Source: Owenia fusiformis (Eukaryota > Annelida > Polychaeta > Sabellida > Oweniidae). Taken from it: a DNA stretch of 64,000 bases. This document shows, in pieces, positions 24,424-39,400 of the stretch. Location: positions 21,248,822 to 21,312,821 of the forward strand of contig CAIIXF020000008.1 of assembly GCA_903813345.2 (NCBI GenBank). The letters are read 5' to 3'. Under the pieces are notes generated by a model that had not been told where the DNA came from, did not search any database, and was given only the letters and a program-made list of their open reading frames with translations. How positions within the stretch are numbered: position 1 is the stretch's first letter; the number at the start of each line of letters is the position of its first letter. Position numbers and translations under genes: made by a program.

Positions 24424-27400
24424 GTAAGGCCTCTTCTTTAAAACAGTTTTGTCCTGAAAAGCTACGCATACATATTACAATGACATGCTTCATTGTTGTT
24501 ATACAGTAATGGGCACATAAGGTATCAAGGATATTTAGATTTATTGGTCCAAATCGATAACTGGGCAGTTGACAACTTGACATGCTATAATTTCTTTGTT
24601 TAGGTGTTCCAGTGGGGTGGTGGCAAGCAGTACCCGCAGAAGTTGAGTTTGTTTGAGAAGAACAACTGTGCACTACAAGTGGCTACTGGACATAGTCATT
24701 TTGCTGTCATCACAGTTGAGAAAGAACTCTATACATGGGCTGTAAGTGAACTAAGTGTAGAAGATAAGCATAATTTAAAGACCTAAACCAAAGTTTTATA
24801 CTTAATTTGTTATTTCAGTCATATATGGTGGTGTCCAAGTTGGGTACACTGTATTTAGGATATTAAAATGTTAAAAACAGTCTAAACAATTTTTGAACAT
24901 GTTTTATGAACAATGTATTGGATATCCTGTGGATTATAATGTATGATTCCCGAATATGTTTATTATTACATTGATTGATCCAATAGGTTGATTTGATATT
25001 GTTTGTACGCATGTATGTATTTTCCCATTGTACCCTAATGTAAAATCTGGTTATTATTCCATAATTGTAGAGTGCGCAGACAGGAGGTACCCTTTGTGGC
25101 CAGCTAGGGCATGGAGATACAGCCCACTACAAGGTACCTAAGAAAGTGCAAGAGTTAGAGGGGATACCTATAAAGCAGGTATCATGTGGGGAAGAACACT
25201 CAGCCTGCATCACAGGTATAAATGGATTTGTTATAAAAACTAACGCTATAATGTCACAATATAACAATATTCTCAAAAATTGAAAATGAGCCTATAGCTT
25301 TCCAAGAGGATCTTTTTCAAATGTAATTCTTTCAGAAAGTGGACCTTATTTAAAAAATAACCTGTCATAAATATTATTATTTTTTTATAAACCTTCCATC
25401 TGTTCATCTCTTTCGTACACCGTATATGATGGAGCTGTTTGATGTTTAACATTTATGTCAATATGTTATAGATGAGGGTATGATGTACACATTTGGTTCT
25501 AACTATTATGGTTGCCTTGGAGTAGAAGAGGCGGATGAGGAAGTCCTACTACCTTTACAGGTAAGCTGTTCCATTATGTTTGGCAATAAATTCTAAACAT
25601 GAAATCAATTTTGTTTCATATGATAGGTTTTTGGTATCTGCTGATTCCCAATAATAGTCTGAGTTTAGATATGACATAGCAAAGGCATTGTTATAACAAA
25701 CTTTGGGCCTTGATATTACACAGCAAAGGCCTTGTTATGAGAGACTGTGGACCATGATATGACATAGCAAAGGCCTAGTTATAACAAACTTTGGGCCTTG
25801 ATATTACACAGCAAAGGCATTGTTATAGCAAAATGTTGGCCTTGATATGACACATCAAAGTTCTTGTTATGACAAATTGTGGGCCTTAATATGACACAGC
25901 GAAGGCCTTGTTATAACAAACTTTGGACCTTGATATGACACACCAAATGCCTTGTTATGACAAACTGTGGGCCTTGACATGACACACTACAGGCCTTGTT
26001 ATGAGAGACTGTGGACCTTGATATGACACAGCAAAGGCCTTGTTATGAGAGACTCTGGACCTTGATATGACACAGCAAAGGCCTTGTTATGAGAGACTCT
26101 GGGCCTTGATATGACACAGCAAAGGCATTGTTATAACAAACTGGGCCTTGACATGACACACTACAGGCCTTGTTATGAGAAACTGTGGGCCTTGATATGA
26201 CACAGCAAAGGCCTTGTTATGAGAGACTGTGGACCTTGATATGACACAGCAAAGGCCTTGTTATGAGAGACTCTGGGCCTTGATATGACACAGCAAAGGC
26301 ATTGTTATAACAAACTGTGGGCCTTGACATGACACACTACAGGCATTGTTATAACAAACTGTGGGCCTTGATATGACACAGCAAAGGCCTTGTTATGAGA
26401 GACTGTGGACCTTGATATGACACAGCAAAGGCCTTGTTATGAGAGACTGTGGACCTTGATATGACACAGCAAAGGCCTTGTTATGAGAGACTCTGGGCCT
26501 TGATATGACACAGCAAAGGCATTGTTATAACAAACTGTGGGCCTTGACATGACACACTACAGGCCTTGTTATGAGAAACTGTGGGCCTTGATATGACACA
26601 GCAAAGGCCTTGTTATAGCAAACTTTGGACCTTGATATGGCACACTTAAAAGGCCTTGTTATAACAAACTGATGGCCTTAATATGACACACCAAAGGGGT
26701 TGTTATAACAAACTTTGGGCCTTGATATGACACAGCAAAGGCCTTGTTATGCCAAACTGAGGGAACTAGTATGCCAAACGAGGGGCTTGTTATGATAAAC
26801 TTAGGGCCTTATTATGACAATCAAGGTATTGTGGTAATAAATGATAATGATATGCCTCTGAAATTCCTGTCTTAATATTATTATACTATCAAATACTTAG
26901 TACAAGTCTTGTTAAAATTACAGTGTGATAATCATTGTGAAGTTGTAACATTGAATAGAAAAGCAGTTAATGTTTGTATCAATTAAAGGCACCCATAAAT
27001 ATTTTGAATTGGCAATAAATGAATGTTAAAATTCTGAGCCTTGACTGAAGTAAAGGTTATCTTACCATACAAAAAATAATGAAATTGTAATATTCATGAG
27101 GGCATTTTTGTCACCCCTGTAAATCTTGAAAATGAAAACAAGAAAAGTATTTGTTGAAAACTTTTTTAGTAATATTTTCTTCTATACATATAAAAAGATG
27201 AAGTTGGAAACTGACAGTATCTTTAATGAATAATTTATGACCAATATTTTGTTTTGACCATGTGATATGACGTGCCTCTTTAATCGCACTCCATCCTCTA
27301 CTGAATCAACTCAAAGCTTGTATTGTTTTTGTACTCTCTTCAGTGGCGGATCCAGGGGGGCATGGGGCCCGCTCCCCCCCCCCCTTTTGTGGGCCCAGAA

Positions 27401-30400
27401 AATTTTAGGAACCCAAATATTTTGTAGGGCCTCAAAAAATGGGCCTTTTTAGGTCAAATTTTCAATAAATGGGCCTTAAATTTGGTTTTAGGGGCCCAAA
27501 ATTTTTTACCCACAAGCGTGGAAATTTTTTTACTGACTCAAAATTTGGGCTTATATAACCTTATCGCTTCTGGATCCGCCACTACTCTTTCTTATCTTTT
27601 TTCTTTCTTCGCTACTGTATTTTATGTTCCTAAATCCAATCTGTGCTCATAAAAGTTAAGTTGCGGTCTTTGGTAAAAATATTGTAATTCATGTACTAGA
27701 TATAGTATATATTTCAAGATATTTAGTAAAACATTTTAAACTCTTTTTGTAACCTCTTGTAAAACACTTTCTCTCAAGTTTGATATTTTTTCGATGGCTC
27801 TTAACGTGCTTCACTTGTCATTTTCACATTTACGCATCCACTCAATATGTGTAAATATATTGGTGTTGCCATAGTAACTTTCTGATGTCAGGGTATCTTG
27901 ACATCAAAAGTGAGGGTTTCACTGGAGATATAATATTGATCATTGATGATGCACTTTACCATGGCACACAGCATTTTATCAAAAGTTTAAAATGAAATGA
28001 ACTGTAGATAAAAAAAATTGAATATTAATCTGTTGCATATGGGTAATGTAAATTCACCTTTACTAATGCAGATTGCCAAGTTTGGACTTTAAAAATAGAG
28101 TATAATGAAAAATTGAACTGATATCTTCTATATAAGTGGATATAAATGATGAAGTTTGGAAAATGAAGATTTGAACAATTTGATATTTCTGAAAAAAAGA
28201 TGAAGGGTTCCCAATGTTTATGTTGGACAGTTGGACAGTAGCTTTATGAATTTTGCCAAAATATGCAAATCTGTTTCAAAGAAAGATTTTCTAAAAATTT
28301 AAGACATAAAATATTACCTATAAAAATGCATGCATCAGATATTACTTTAAGAAGTGATATTTGATGATTGATGATCTGGTGTTGAAATCTGCTCATAAAA
28401 CATATATCAACATGATATTTGATATACCCTTACAACGATGGATAAATTGTTCTTAATTCATTCCATATCTATTGCAAAAGAGAATAATTTTTTATACGAG
28501 AAACATTCAGAGATGTTAAAACAGAACATTAATCATTGGAGCTTCTTTGAGTAATTTGCGTCGCTATAAAAGGAGATGTATGTATAATATTGTATCATAT
28601 GCCGATAACACCAGCCTAAGCTGCAGCATCCTGAAAGCGACTCTGTGAAGCAGATTAATCGCCAGCACCAAACATAGGATGAACAAGCACGTATTCCTTA
28701 AGTAAGTATGTAACATTTTTAATGTTTATATTACAGAAATGTTCATATATTTTGTTAGAGTTTTGAATAAAGTTCATTGAATTTTTGTTGGATGAGCAAA
28801 CTTTTGAAATTTAATGAAAACTCAGAATTAAATCTTGCGCTAAGGGTAGATGTGAAAAAGTCAGCCCACCCTAGTGGGGATTGAACCCATGACTCCTCGT
28901 TTTAACTTTCTGGATGATTGCTTTAATTTACAAGAATCTGTAAAGGTTGCATAATGATTTTTCTTTGAAATACCAATGACTCAAAATTACTTATTTATTG
29001 TTCTAAGAAATTGAATTCCAGTTTTCTTTTCAGTACTTTGCATTAATGTTTAAACCATCTGGTCTTAATTCTCGAATTTTCAAGAAAAATTGAATGAAAA
29101 CAATAATATATTTAGTTATATAAAGAATTAAAAATTCTGTATAAGCAAGTGACTTCCACCTATGAATTCACAAAAGATGAACTTCCATGCATAATTCTCC
29201 ATTTTTCAATTTCATAATCTCTTAATAGTCTGTGCAATTATTCTTGTACATCCATTATCATTTTCCTTTTTATGTCACCACAAGTGATGACATATGGTTA
29301 ATATTGTCTATCTTTTTGTGGATGGCAGTTGGTGTTCAGCGGTTCAGTGGTTGGTGTTTGGCATTCAGCAGTTGGTGTTTGGTGATCAGTGTCTGTAACA
29401 AATGGTAGGTCGTGACATTTTGCTTGTTAATGCCTTGTTTTACTATATTGTTGCAAAAATTAATATCAGGAGCATTATTGAACTTGAGAAAAGTAATAAT
29501 CTTAAAACCATTTTATCTTTTAATTCTAAGATAATAATCATGCCAAGTTATGCCATCTTTTTCTCTTTTAGAATGGGAAATCATTTCATCGTGTCATTTG
29601 TCAATATTAAAGTCACATTTATACAGTAATTTACAATAAAAAGATGAAGCTCTCTTTTAAATAAGCAAATCACTCTACTAGAAAGGGTAGCTGAGTGCCG
29701 GGCTGAGTGTAATTTTATCCTTAATTTAATTAAAAGAACATTTTTAATCTTCAGATTCATCATTACTGAAATGTTAGTCAATATATAAGAGGCTTTACTT
29801 GTAACATTCATTCCCAAACAAAAGTCGCATATTTGTGTGTAAAAACATTAATTTACAACAAAATACAATATTTTCTGTCCCGGAAGGCAAAAATGTTAAA
29901 CAAAACTTCTATAATTTGTAAATGTCCATTTAATATTTCATGATAATATCATTGTTTTTTTTTATTTAATCCAGCAGAAAATATTGAATTCTTATTAACC
30001 TATATTATATCTCAATTAATAATACTGAGTTATTTCATCATAGGAGAACATTGGACTTAGATATGTAATTTGAATATATGTTCGGGTCAGTTCTATAAGT
30101 GTAATTAGAGGTTCCCCTAATTATATTACACAAAACATCGATCTCATTTCCAGAGCAGTTTGATCTCAAATGGCCCAGTTTGATTTGATTAATACATAGA
30201 TCTAGAAAGTGGACACTTATGTTATTAAAGGAAAGGAATGGCCTTAATAAGTAAATTCTTGAGGAACAATAAAGCTCATCTAATTGTATCTCGATAATAC
30301 ACCTTATTAGCTTGAATTCTTACACATACTGTAATTACAAATGTACAATAAAAATTTTATGCTACGATTATTGAAGACCACTTGAGTCAAAATATAATAA

Positions 30401-33400
30401 AAATTGTCAACTTCACTATGGTCATAAATATACATGAAATATAATTTATTATGCGATATATTGTGACAGCATATTTTTCTGATCATTGTTAAAATTGATT
30501 GTGAGATGACTGGGTTTTTTTGCATCAAGCAGAATATAATCTAAGATCATATATTTTCCAAGAACACATGTACCGACGACTCAAATCATTTTAATGAAAA
30601 TGTCTCATGCAAAATGTGAAAGGCAAAATGAAGTGTGGTCTGTTTTTTCCTTTGACTGGCTTTTAAAGTTTTAAAGTTGCATGTTTCGATCTAAGAAGGT
30701 TACACTTAGATTGAAAAATTTATCTCCGAGACTTGTAACATATCACATCAATTGTTCTTTAGATATACCAACAGGCAATTGACAATTACATGTATCTGTA
30801 TCACTAATATATTTGCACAATGTTTAGAATAACATTAGAGAATACTCCAGGGATTGCGTGAAAGCAATCTAGAAATTGATTATTTGGCAAGTATTGGCTA
30901 AGAATGATGAACAAACATTTTTCATGTTAATGCCTTGTTTAATAATCTGATGTGAGAACTTCGACAGAAAATTCTATTTTTAAAAAACTAAGTGGTTGAT
31001 GCCATGTGCTACTCAAGAAAACACAATGAAAATACATGATCATAAAAAAGAGTTTTCTATTTTTTGATGAAGTATCAAAAAAGGAAGATTGCATTTTTGG
31101 GTCACCCTGTATTTGAGGGGTTTGTATTTGGAGGATCTTACCTATTGAGTTATCCATACAAATACAGGGTGTCTCAAAAGTAACAGGACTGGTTGTGATA
31201 CTAACCTTTTAATTAATACTGAACTGAATTGACTAGAAATGCAGTTTAAAAAAATGTTCACAAAATGCAGATTGAATTATGATTGCTGTGATAATTACAT
31301 CAAAGTACCTAGGGAAACATATTTTAACACCCGAGAGTGTCTTTAACATTATGTATATGCCCCATGGTTTCAGAAATAAAAAATCCCCAAATTATACATG
31401 TGTTTTATAGCACTTAGAAAAAGTGCAATATTGCGTCGGAAGTGTGGGTGGGTGCCACATAAATCAAATCTTGTCATATAATTTCCAGAAAAAATGCTTA
31501 CCTGTTCAACTTGAAATCTTTACAGTTGCAAGAGCAGACAAGTACCAACATCTGTTTAGAGCATGCTAGGTTGATTACATGTAGGCCATTTTGAATTTTT
31601 CGCTAAATTAGTCATTTTGAATTTTTTAACTTGCTACAAATTGACCAATTTTAAAAAAATAAAAAAAATAAAAGTTCTCAGGAGTTTAAATCTGACCTTA
31701 GATTTGAGATTTGACCTTTGGTTGACATTTAGTGACCTTATTATTTAAATTTTGGTCAGCTTAATTACAAATTTTGCGGTCTGAAAAAGTGAAATCTTGA
31801 TTGTCAAAGGTCAAGGTAAACGAGGTCACAAACAATGTCATCTTGGTATCTCAAGTTTGAGATGAATCAATCTCTGTCTTCTTAATTCAAGAAGAAATGC
31901 TGACCTGTTCAACTTGAATTTTTTACAGTTGCAAGAGCAGACTATAAAGTGCCAAGATTTGATTAGATTCTGGCTATGCTATCTATATGGTGACCATTTT
32001 GCTTTTCAAAGTTTGATATTATCACTGTGTGACTTGTTCATCTGTTGCTATTCATATGATTGGGCATAAACAGTATGAAAGTGATGGGACACAGTAAGAT
32101 GCTAACAAGAAACAATCATATACACTATAAAGCACCACAAATCCAAATTGTAGATTTCTAAATGTGGTTCACTGAATAAAGCATTTACATTATAACTGCA
32201 AATAAATATCAAAGTATTGATAATTTAGTACTTTTCAGATTTATCATTGACTTGGTACTTTATGGCAAATGTTTCATTTGACCAACATTTCTCTCTGATT
32301 GAGTCAAGGTAACCTATCTTGACTAGATCTATTTCTAGCTTTTCCAATTAAACAGATCCGTTTTTTTTATTGCACTTGAAATTAAGTGCTATATTGCACT
32401 ATATATTGCAATGCAAAGTATTAATGTCAATTAAACCACATGTTCCATATTTTTGAAAAAGTGAGTAAACATGTCAGGGGTGGATCCAGGATTTTGTGTT
32501 AGGGGGGGGGGGGGGGCGTGTGATAATAACTGTGAGCAAATTAAAAAAATAGTCAAATTTTGTAAAAAGTGATGAGGCAAAACACAAATTTTTCGACTTT
32601 TTAGGGGGGGGGGGGTGTGCGCCCCTCACGCACTCGTCTAGATCCGCTGGTGTATGTACCATGTTAACATTTACACCAACTTAAAAGATCCCAAAAAGAT
32701 TTATCATATCACATGGTGAAGGTATTTAAATGCATGTTTGTTGAAATAGCATAGATTGGAAAAATGTCTGACATAAAAACTGCTGATAGATGTGAACAAT
32801 GCAAAATACACTGATTGTTACCAAACCCAATCAAAAACTTTGAAACCGCCTGACCCCTACTTATTACCAGCTTAGATCTTTATATATTATTTGACGTTGC
32901 CTTTGAAAGTATATTGATTCCCAAAGTTAGGATTTTTCTGCCCTGTATTGCAAAAGAAATTCTAACATTTGATTTTAATCATTCTTGATGCATTTAACAG
33001 GAATGTTCAGGAATTTAAATATGGTTATATATATATTTGCTGTGGGAATGACAGCATTTTGTTTAATCTAGAAAAAAAAATTTGCATCCCAAGCTCATTT
33101 AAGTGTGCAGATTTATAAAAACTACAATTTTTATTCAACAAAACTTTCATTATCTATCCATATAATCTGTTGAACTTAAATCCAAAGTTCAAGGCTCTGC
33201 ATCTCTGCATGGTATGCTTACCTTAGTACTAAATTGAATGGTAAATTGTTTAATTATTTCATAGCCTATCTTATCATGCTATGTAATAAAATCTGCCCAA
33301 TAATCTCTGATTACACCTATTAATGTACTTAGCCGGGTATTATACATTTTATTCTGTTGATACCGAGTGTAAACCTTACAGAACGGGTCCTGTTGCCTTA

Positions 33401-36400
33401 GCAACGCTGAAATGTCTGATAATCTGACACATATTAGACTGAAGTGAAGATGTTATCAAGCCATAAATATCTTACACGTCCACTAATAAAAAACTAAAGA
33501 AACTGAGTCAGCCAAAATGGAAAACCGCATATCCCCAAACCACTAGAATTTACAGATTCACTTTTATAGCTCATTTAATTATTGCCATAGGATTCGAGAG
33601 TGTACAAAATCACAAAATGAAAGAACACATAAAATGATATCCCCATATCAAAATCGATTAGGGGTTCAATTAGAATAAATTCATTCAATCTGTTTTGCTG
33701 CCATTAATTTTTTTTTAAATAAAATTCTGGGGATTTCACATAGCATTTCTTATTAAAAGGGATATGGGATATTTATGAGCATAATGAGTATTCCAGATAC
33801 TGGCATCTCATTCGAAAAAGTATTTTAGTATGATTGAATCACCATAAATGAAGTAAAAATACACCAATTTTCTCCAGATTATTGCTCTATGCCCTAAAAG
33901 TCAGAATTATGGCTCGGCAGAAATGGAAAATTGTGTGTTTAAATTAACTTGATCATCTCACACTGACCTGTTAAGATGTGATCGCCATGTGAATTGTTAT
34001 AAAATGTTCCAACCATGTCCCTTTTGATGATTAAACCAAAGTTTTCTTGAGTCTTAAAAACTGTTAAGCAATCCGGAAAGGCCATAAAATAACAGTCTGA
34101 AACAAGTGCTAATCACTAAATTACTGTTTCATGATGATTGGCTAAGTAAGTCATCAGAAATGGCGCAAAAATCGCATTAAAATTACTCTAAAATATACTG
34201 TGCAAACACTGATTTCTGTTACTGTATTTTGATTTGGAATTTTTAATCTATTTCTTGTACCTCACTGACATTTGGTTTGTTGTTTATTAATGACAAATGT
34301 GGCCCTCTCGGGAAAATTTGATATTAACATTGACACGTTTATTTAAAATTTTGTACAATTAGACACAGGGAATATTTATGTTTCTAATATAATGACAATT
34401 AAGCTTTTTGATGTGTCTTAGTAACATGCCAACAGCCAGCGTAATATTGAGTAATGACTTTATGATATCAAGAAACATAGGGCAAGAGGGACCTAGGGAA
34501 TAGAGGCACAAATCCCATTTCGTCTCCTCTGAGCCTACATTGTCTATTACAATTATTATTTTGCCAAATATATCAGGAGTGATCGGAGGTTTGACAAGGA
34601 TGCAAGAATTTGAAAACAAGCTATAGACTTCAATCACTTGTTTTGATCTCTCAGATATTGATATTAATCACTACACCATTTATCTTCATCACTCTGTTTT
34701 GAAAACAGGACCTTTAAGCCATGCAAAATGCCCATCAAAAAGTCATCTTATTTAAATCAACCCAAGAGACTGTGTAAAGTACTGTGTGTATGTACTGTTT
34801 AAGTTGAAATATCCAATGTATTTTTGCTGAAACTTAAAATGCAGTGAAATATTATATTTTATGGTCAAAGGAAGGAGTGTCTTCAGCTAACTTTGATAAA
34901 ATGCAGATTCATCCAAATTGAGAAACAAAGATAAATTTTTATGATTTATGTAATAAATATTATATAATAAATCTTCATTATTCATATAATAAATATTATG
35001 TAATAAATCTTTATTGTGTAATTAAAGTCCCATTTATCAAATTTGTAATACAACATAATAATACAACTCTAAATTATATGACATTGTGATTAATGGTTTC
35101 CAAATAAAAAGAACGATCAATTGTATTTGTATTTTCCAATTTGACAAAAATCAATAAAATTGTAAGATGGTTTTATGACAATTTCTTATTTATTACTCAT
35201 TGTTATAGGAAATTAAATCAGTTGTGTCTAGAATGGAAGACATGCTTGATTAAACAGGGATTTACAGGAGCAATCATCTCGTGCCTTTAGTTTTCCCTCA
35301 TCGAAAAGTGTCAGTTTTTTCAATTGTTTCAACAACTAGGCATGAATGAGTAAGTAGTTTAAGGTACCTTTGAGCATTTGGAAGCAGTAGAAATGATTTC
35401 TTGGTCTGGAACTAGGCTTGGAATTCATTTTAACATGATAACACTCCCTCCATCTATCTATCCATCCATCCATCTAATTAGTTGACAGGTTTGACATGTA
35501 ACATGTTTAATGACCTTTGTTATACCTTTATCTAGTTACATGTAAGATTCTTTTAATTTTGAATCAAAGAATGTTATCTGTAGTGGTAAGTCCCCTTTTG
35601 CCAACTGAGAATTTCAGTCTTCTATTCAATGTAATTTGGTCTATCCAGAAGACCTGTTCAGATAATGACAAATGCACTCAATAATGAAATGGACATTAAT
35701 TGCATTGTGACGGATTTTGATCTGTGATTTGTCCCTAAATGATTATTATACCTAAATAAACTCATTGAAACAACTTTTGCAACAACTTCCTCTCGCTGGT
35801 TAAGTTATTTAATTTTGGTGTTCACCTTTTTGGACTTGATTTTGTATTATTATATTGCTTCTGTTTTTGCTTTTTATGATTGTGAAAATTCAAATTTTGA
35901 CACAGAATTATTTTCATTTAAACCACAGCAATGTTTCCAGGCAATAATATCCTTGATATATCTTGAACTATAAAAAGTTATTTTGGTGTTAAAAATGATG
36001 AAAAATGGACTATTATTTATCATTATCAATCACAGTGATATGTTCTGAGAATCAAAAAGGCATATAATCAGTATTTAGACTACCCAGGATAATAATTAGA
36101 AGCCTCCATTTAGATACAGTAAAAAGTCTTAATGGGCGGAAACGACCATTCTGAGTGTAGGATGTTTGCACCATTTCAGTAACTTCGTGTGCAGAAGCAC
36201 GATTGACATTGTCATCGCAAGTGCTTGATCATTTTCTTTACAAATCGTGAAAAGCAGCTTTTCGGTTAAAAAAGTATGTGAAAATATTGCAATTTCTAGT
36301 AAGCACGACCTGCTCCACCCCCTTATTCATATTAGTAAATGACATCCAGTAATTATGCATGTATGTATTTAGAATTGAGAAAGCTCAAAGGGCAATATTT

Positions 36401-39400
36401 GAAAATAAAAAGAATCCAGTTCAGTCCTATTCATTTTGACATTTTATCAGAGGAAAAATGTTTGCCAAAATGTGTGTGAAACATTTACATTTTTACCCAA
36501 AGAATTTCTACATGAAGTATAGTTCCCTACAGTTGATAGGTTTATCTTTTAAGGAAGTACAGGAAATGGGAAAAGGAAACAACTGTTACATCTAAAAGCA
36601 TTAAAACAAAAATTGCTACTGGAAATCAGACTTTTAACCCTTACATGATTTTCTTTTTTTTGTAAATGTTATTCTTTGTGTTATATATAGCTAATCTAGC
36701 TATATCTTAAAAGCATACTTTCTTTGAAATAGCAAGAACTCTACCTTAGTAATGAAAAAAGCTTTCATGGAGTCATTTTTCTTGAAACGTTTCCACCTAC
36801 TCAACAAATTAATTTTTTCGGAGAATCAGTGCAGATTTTATTTTCTCAATTATTGGAGCCCATAAGAGGAAAACAAGTGCCTATAAAATCCCGCAATTGT
36901 CAATATGTACATAAACTTCATTCATGGAGCAATAATATATCAATGGAATAGGGCTTACAATGAAATAAATGATAATTTCAGACTAGTCAAAGATAATCAC
37001 ATCCTCGATTGGATAATTATTTGGAAATAAATGTTGACATTAATACATAGTTCACAAAAGCATTTCATTCCAAAATATCCAGTGATTTTGTTTGATTTCT
37101 TTCTTTTTTCATTTTTTCACATGTACCATTAAATTAGGGTCATTAAATTCCATTTGAACCATATCACTAATACATTGCTCCATAAGAATCTTTATTTAAT
37201 GAATTTTTAAAGTGACTCATTATCTTAAACAATGAGCCTACAGAATTGCTTTTAATTTGTTCTATGAAATGCATAATTGTAAACTTCCTTATTTTTGTAC
37301 AAGTAGTTTTCTACAAGATGGTAAGTCATTATGACATATTGCAAACATTTTAAAGGCAATATTGTGAAATGTCAAAATGCCAGTGAAAGGCAAATGTTAA
37401 GAAAAGATTTGCATTTGGTATAGCAGAGGAAGAGAAAGTTACTTTGCTTTCACTTAATATAGTGGAAAAGCAAAACTAATGGTAAACCATTTTTTAAAAA
37501 AACTATTCAGTATGTGTTCTGAAACTAAAAATGAATTCCAAGATTCTAATTGAAACAATTGAATTAATAAAACAGTATGCTTTAAAAGGGAATAACTCTT
37601 AAAAAATAGTGAGATTTTGATTGATAAAGTAAGTCAAGAAAGTTTCAAGATTGCAAGAGTGTATGATTATCCCGATTTTGGTACTGCAATTGTGTGATTT
37701 GTCTGGTTAATATTGACCATATGATTTATGGGGTTTGTTTTTCACATGTCAATAGTGAAAAAAGTTTAAAAGTTTGAGAAAACATCAAATGAAGTAATAC
37801 TCAAAGAGCAACTAAAGATATACAAAACAACTATAAAGAAAAACTTTGAGAATACCAAAACGTATAACATCAAATCTTTTAATATTGCATCTTTATGTAT
37901 TAACATGAGAAGGAAGAAAATGTCATGGTTTATTGTGATGGATGTAAAGAGTGCAATAGAGAACCATCTCCTACCATAAGTCAACTCTGAAGAACTACAT
38001 TTCAAAGTGGGAAAGTAATCATGATTAGAGAGACAGCTTTTTATTAGTAATTTGTGTCAACTCAGAGCTTATATAGACAAATGGGAAGAAGCATTTGATT
38101 CAGAAACAAATTTTCATGTAATGTTTGTGTGACAATTAGTAATCCCTAATAAGCCTAGTTTTGTTCAGTATCATTATATTTTAGCCCTCTATCATTGTAT
38201 CCATCCATCCCATCCATCTACCCATCCATCTATCAATCCACCCATCCAAACCCTCACTGTTTATACTGTGCTTCTGTTTCTAGCTATGGGCAACAGCAAA
38301 CTTATTAAAAGTTGCTGCAATGATATTGCAAGTTCTACTGTAGTGAATAATAAATTTGATATGTATTATCTTGGAAACATGATGTACCATAAGGTTTGTC
38401 TCTAAAAATCACAAAGTAAACCTTCAATTTCCAGCATTGACAGACTTTGATCTTGTTTCCTGAAATACTAAGGGTTGTACATGGTTAGGTTGTTCTGATT
38501 TTGGTGTATTTTAGTATAACTGAAACCGATCCCCTCTAAAGGACCATCAACAATCCTAATCAGTAATTATTATAATGAACAGAGCTCATATATTATTATT
38601 GCTCAATACAAAATAAGAAATTGGTTTATTTTTCTTCATATGAAATAGAGCTAGAGAGTATAATTTACGACTGCAAAAATAAATCTTGCAGCTCTTTGAA
38701 GTTAATAATTCCAAATTATTTTGATGCATCCTCAGGCGTAAGATAACCTCATCTGCTCCAATATACAATTTTCAAGTCATGGTTCTTGAATCTTAGAGCA
38801 CATTTTGCTCATTTTCATCTAACAAAATAAAACAATTTTATAGTAGAACAAACAAAAGTGTAAAATGTTATATTTCCTTGCTACAATGGCATGAATCTTG
38901 TAAATATCACAACAGATATGTAAATGATTTTTTTGTTTGTTGATCTCAGGTATTCATCATTGCAAAGATTGCACAAAGATTCTTAATAATTATGTTAACC
39001 ATATAATTTTCTAATGCTTGTTTCTTTTGTTTTTTAGGAAAGTTGCCACATTAGAAACAATCTGTGATAACACAAAAATGACATCAATGACTGCAAACAA
39101 ATTAAAGAAAAGATGATATAATATACTTGGACAAGTTGACAAGTTGAGACCTGACACATCTATGCTGGAAGCTATAAACATGATATTGATGTTGATTTTC
39201 TCCATGATTACAGCAAAGGAATATAGATTGTAATTAGAAAGTATGGAGCACATTCAATAGATCCAATAGACATGATATTTCTGCAGATGAACATTCTTTA
39301 GAGGATCCAAATGCCCAACGTTTCTCATGAGTGCATATGTGATAACTGGCTCAAGACTTCTCTATCTGGACTAAAATAAAAGGGAGAACTAATACAGTGG

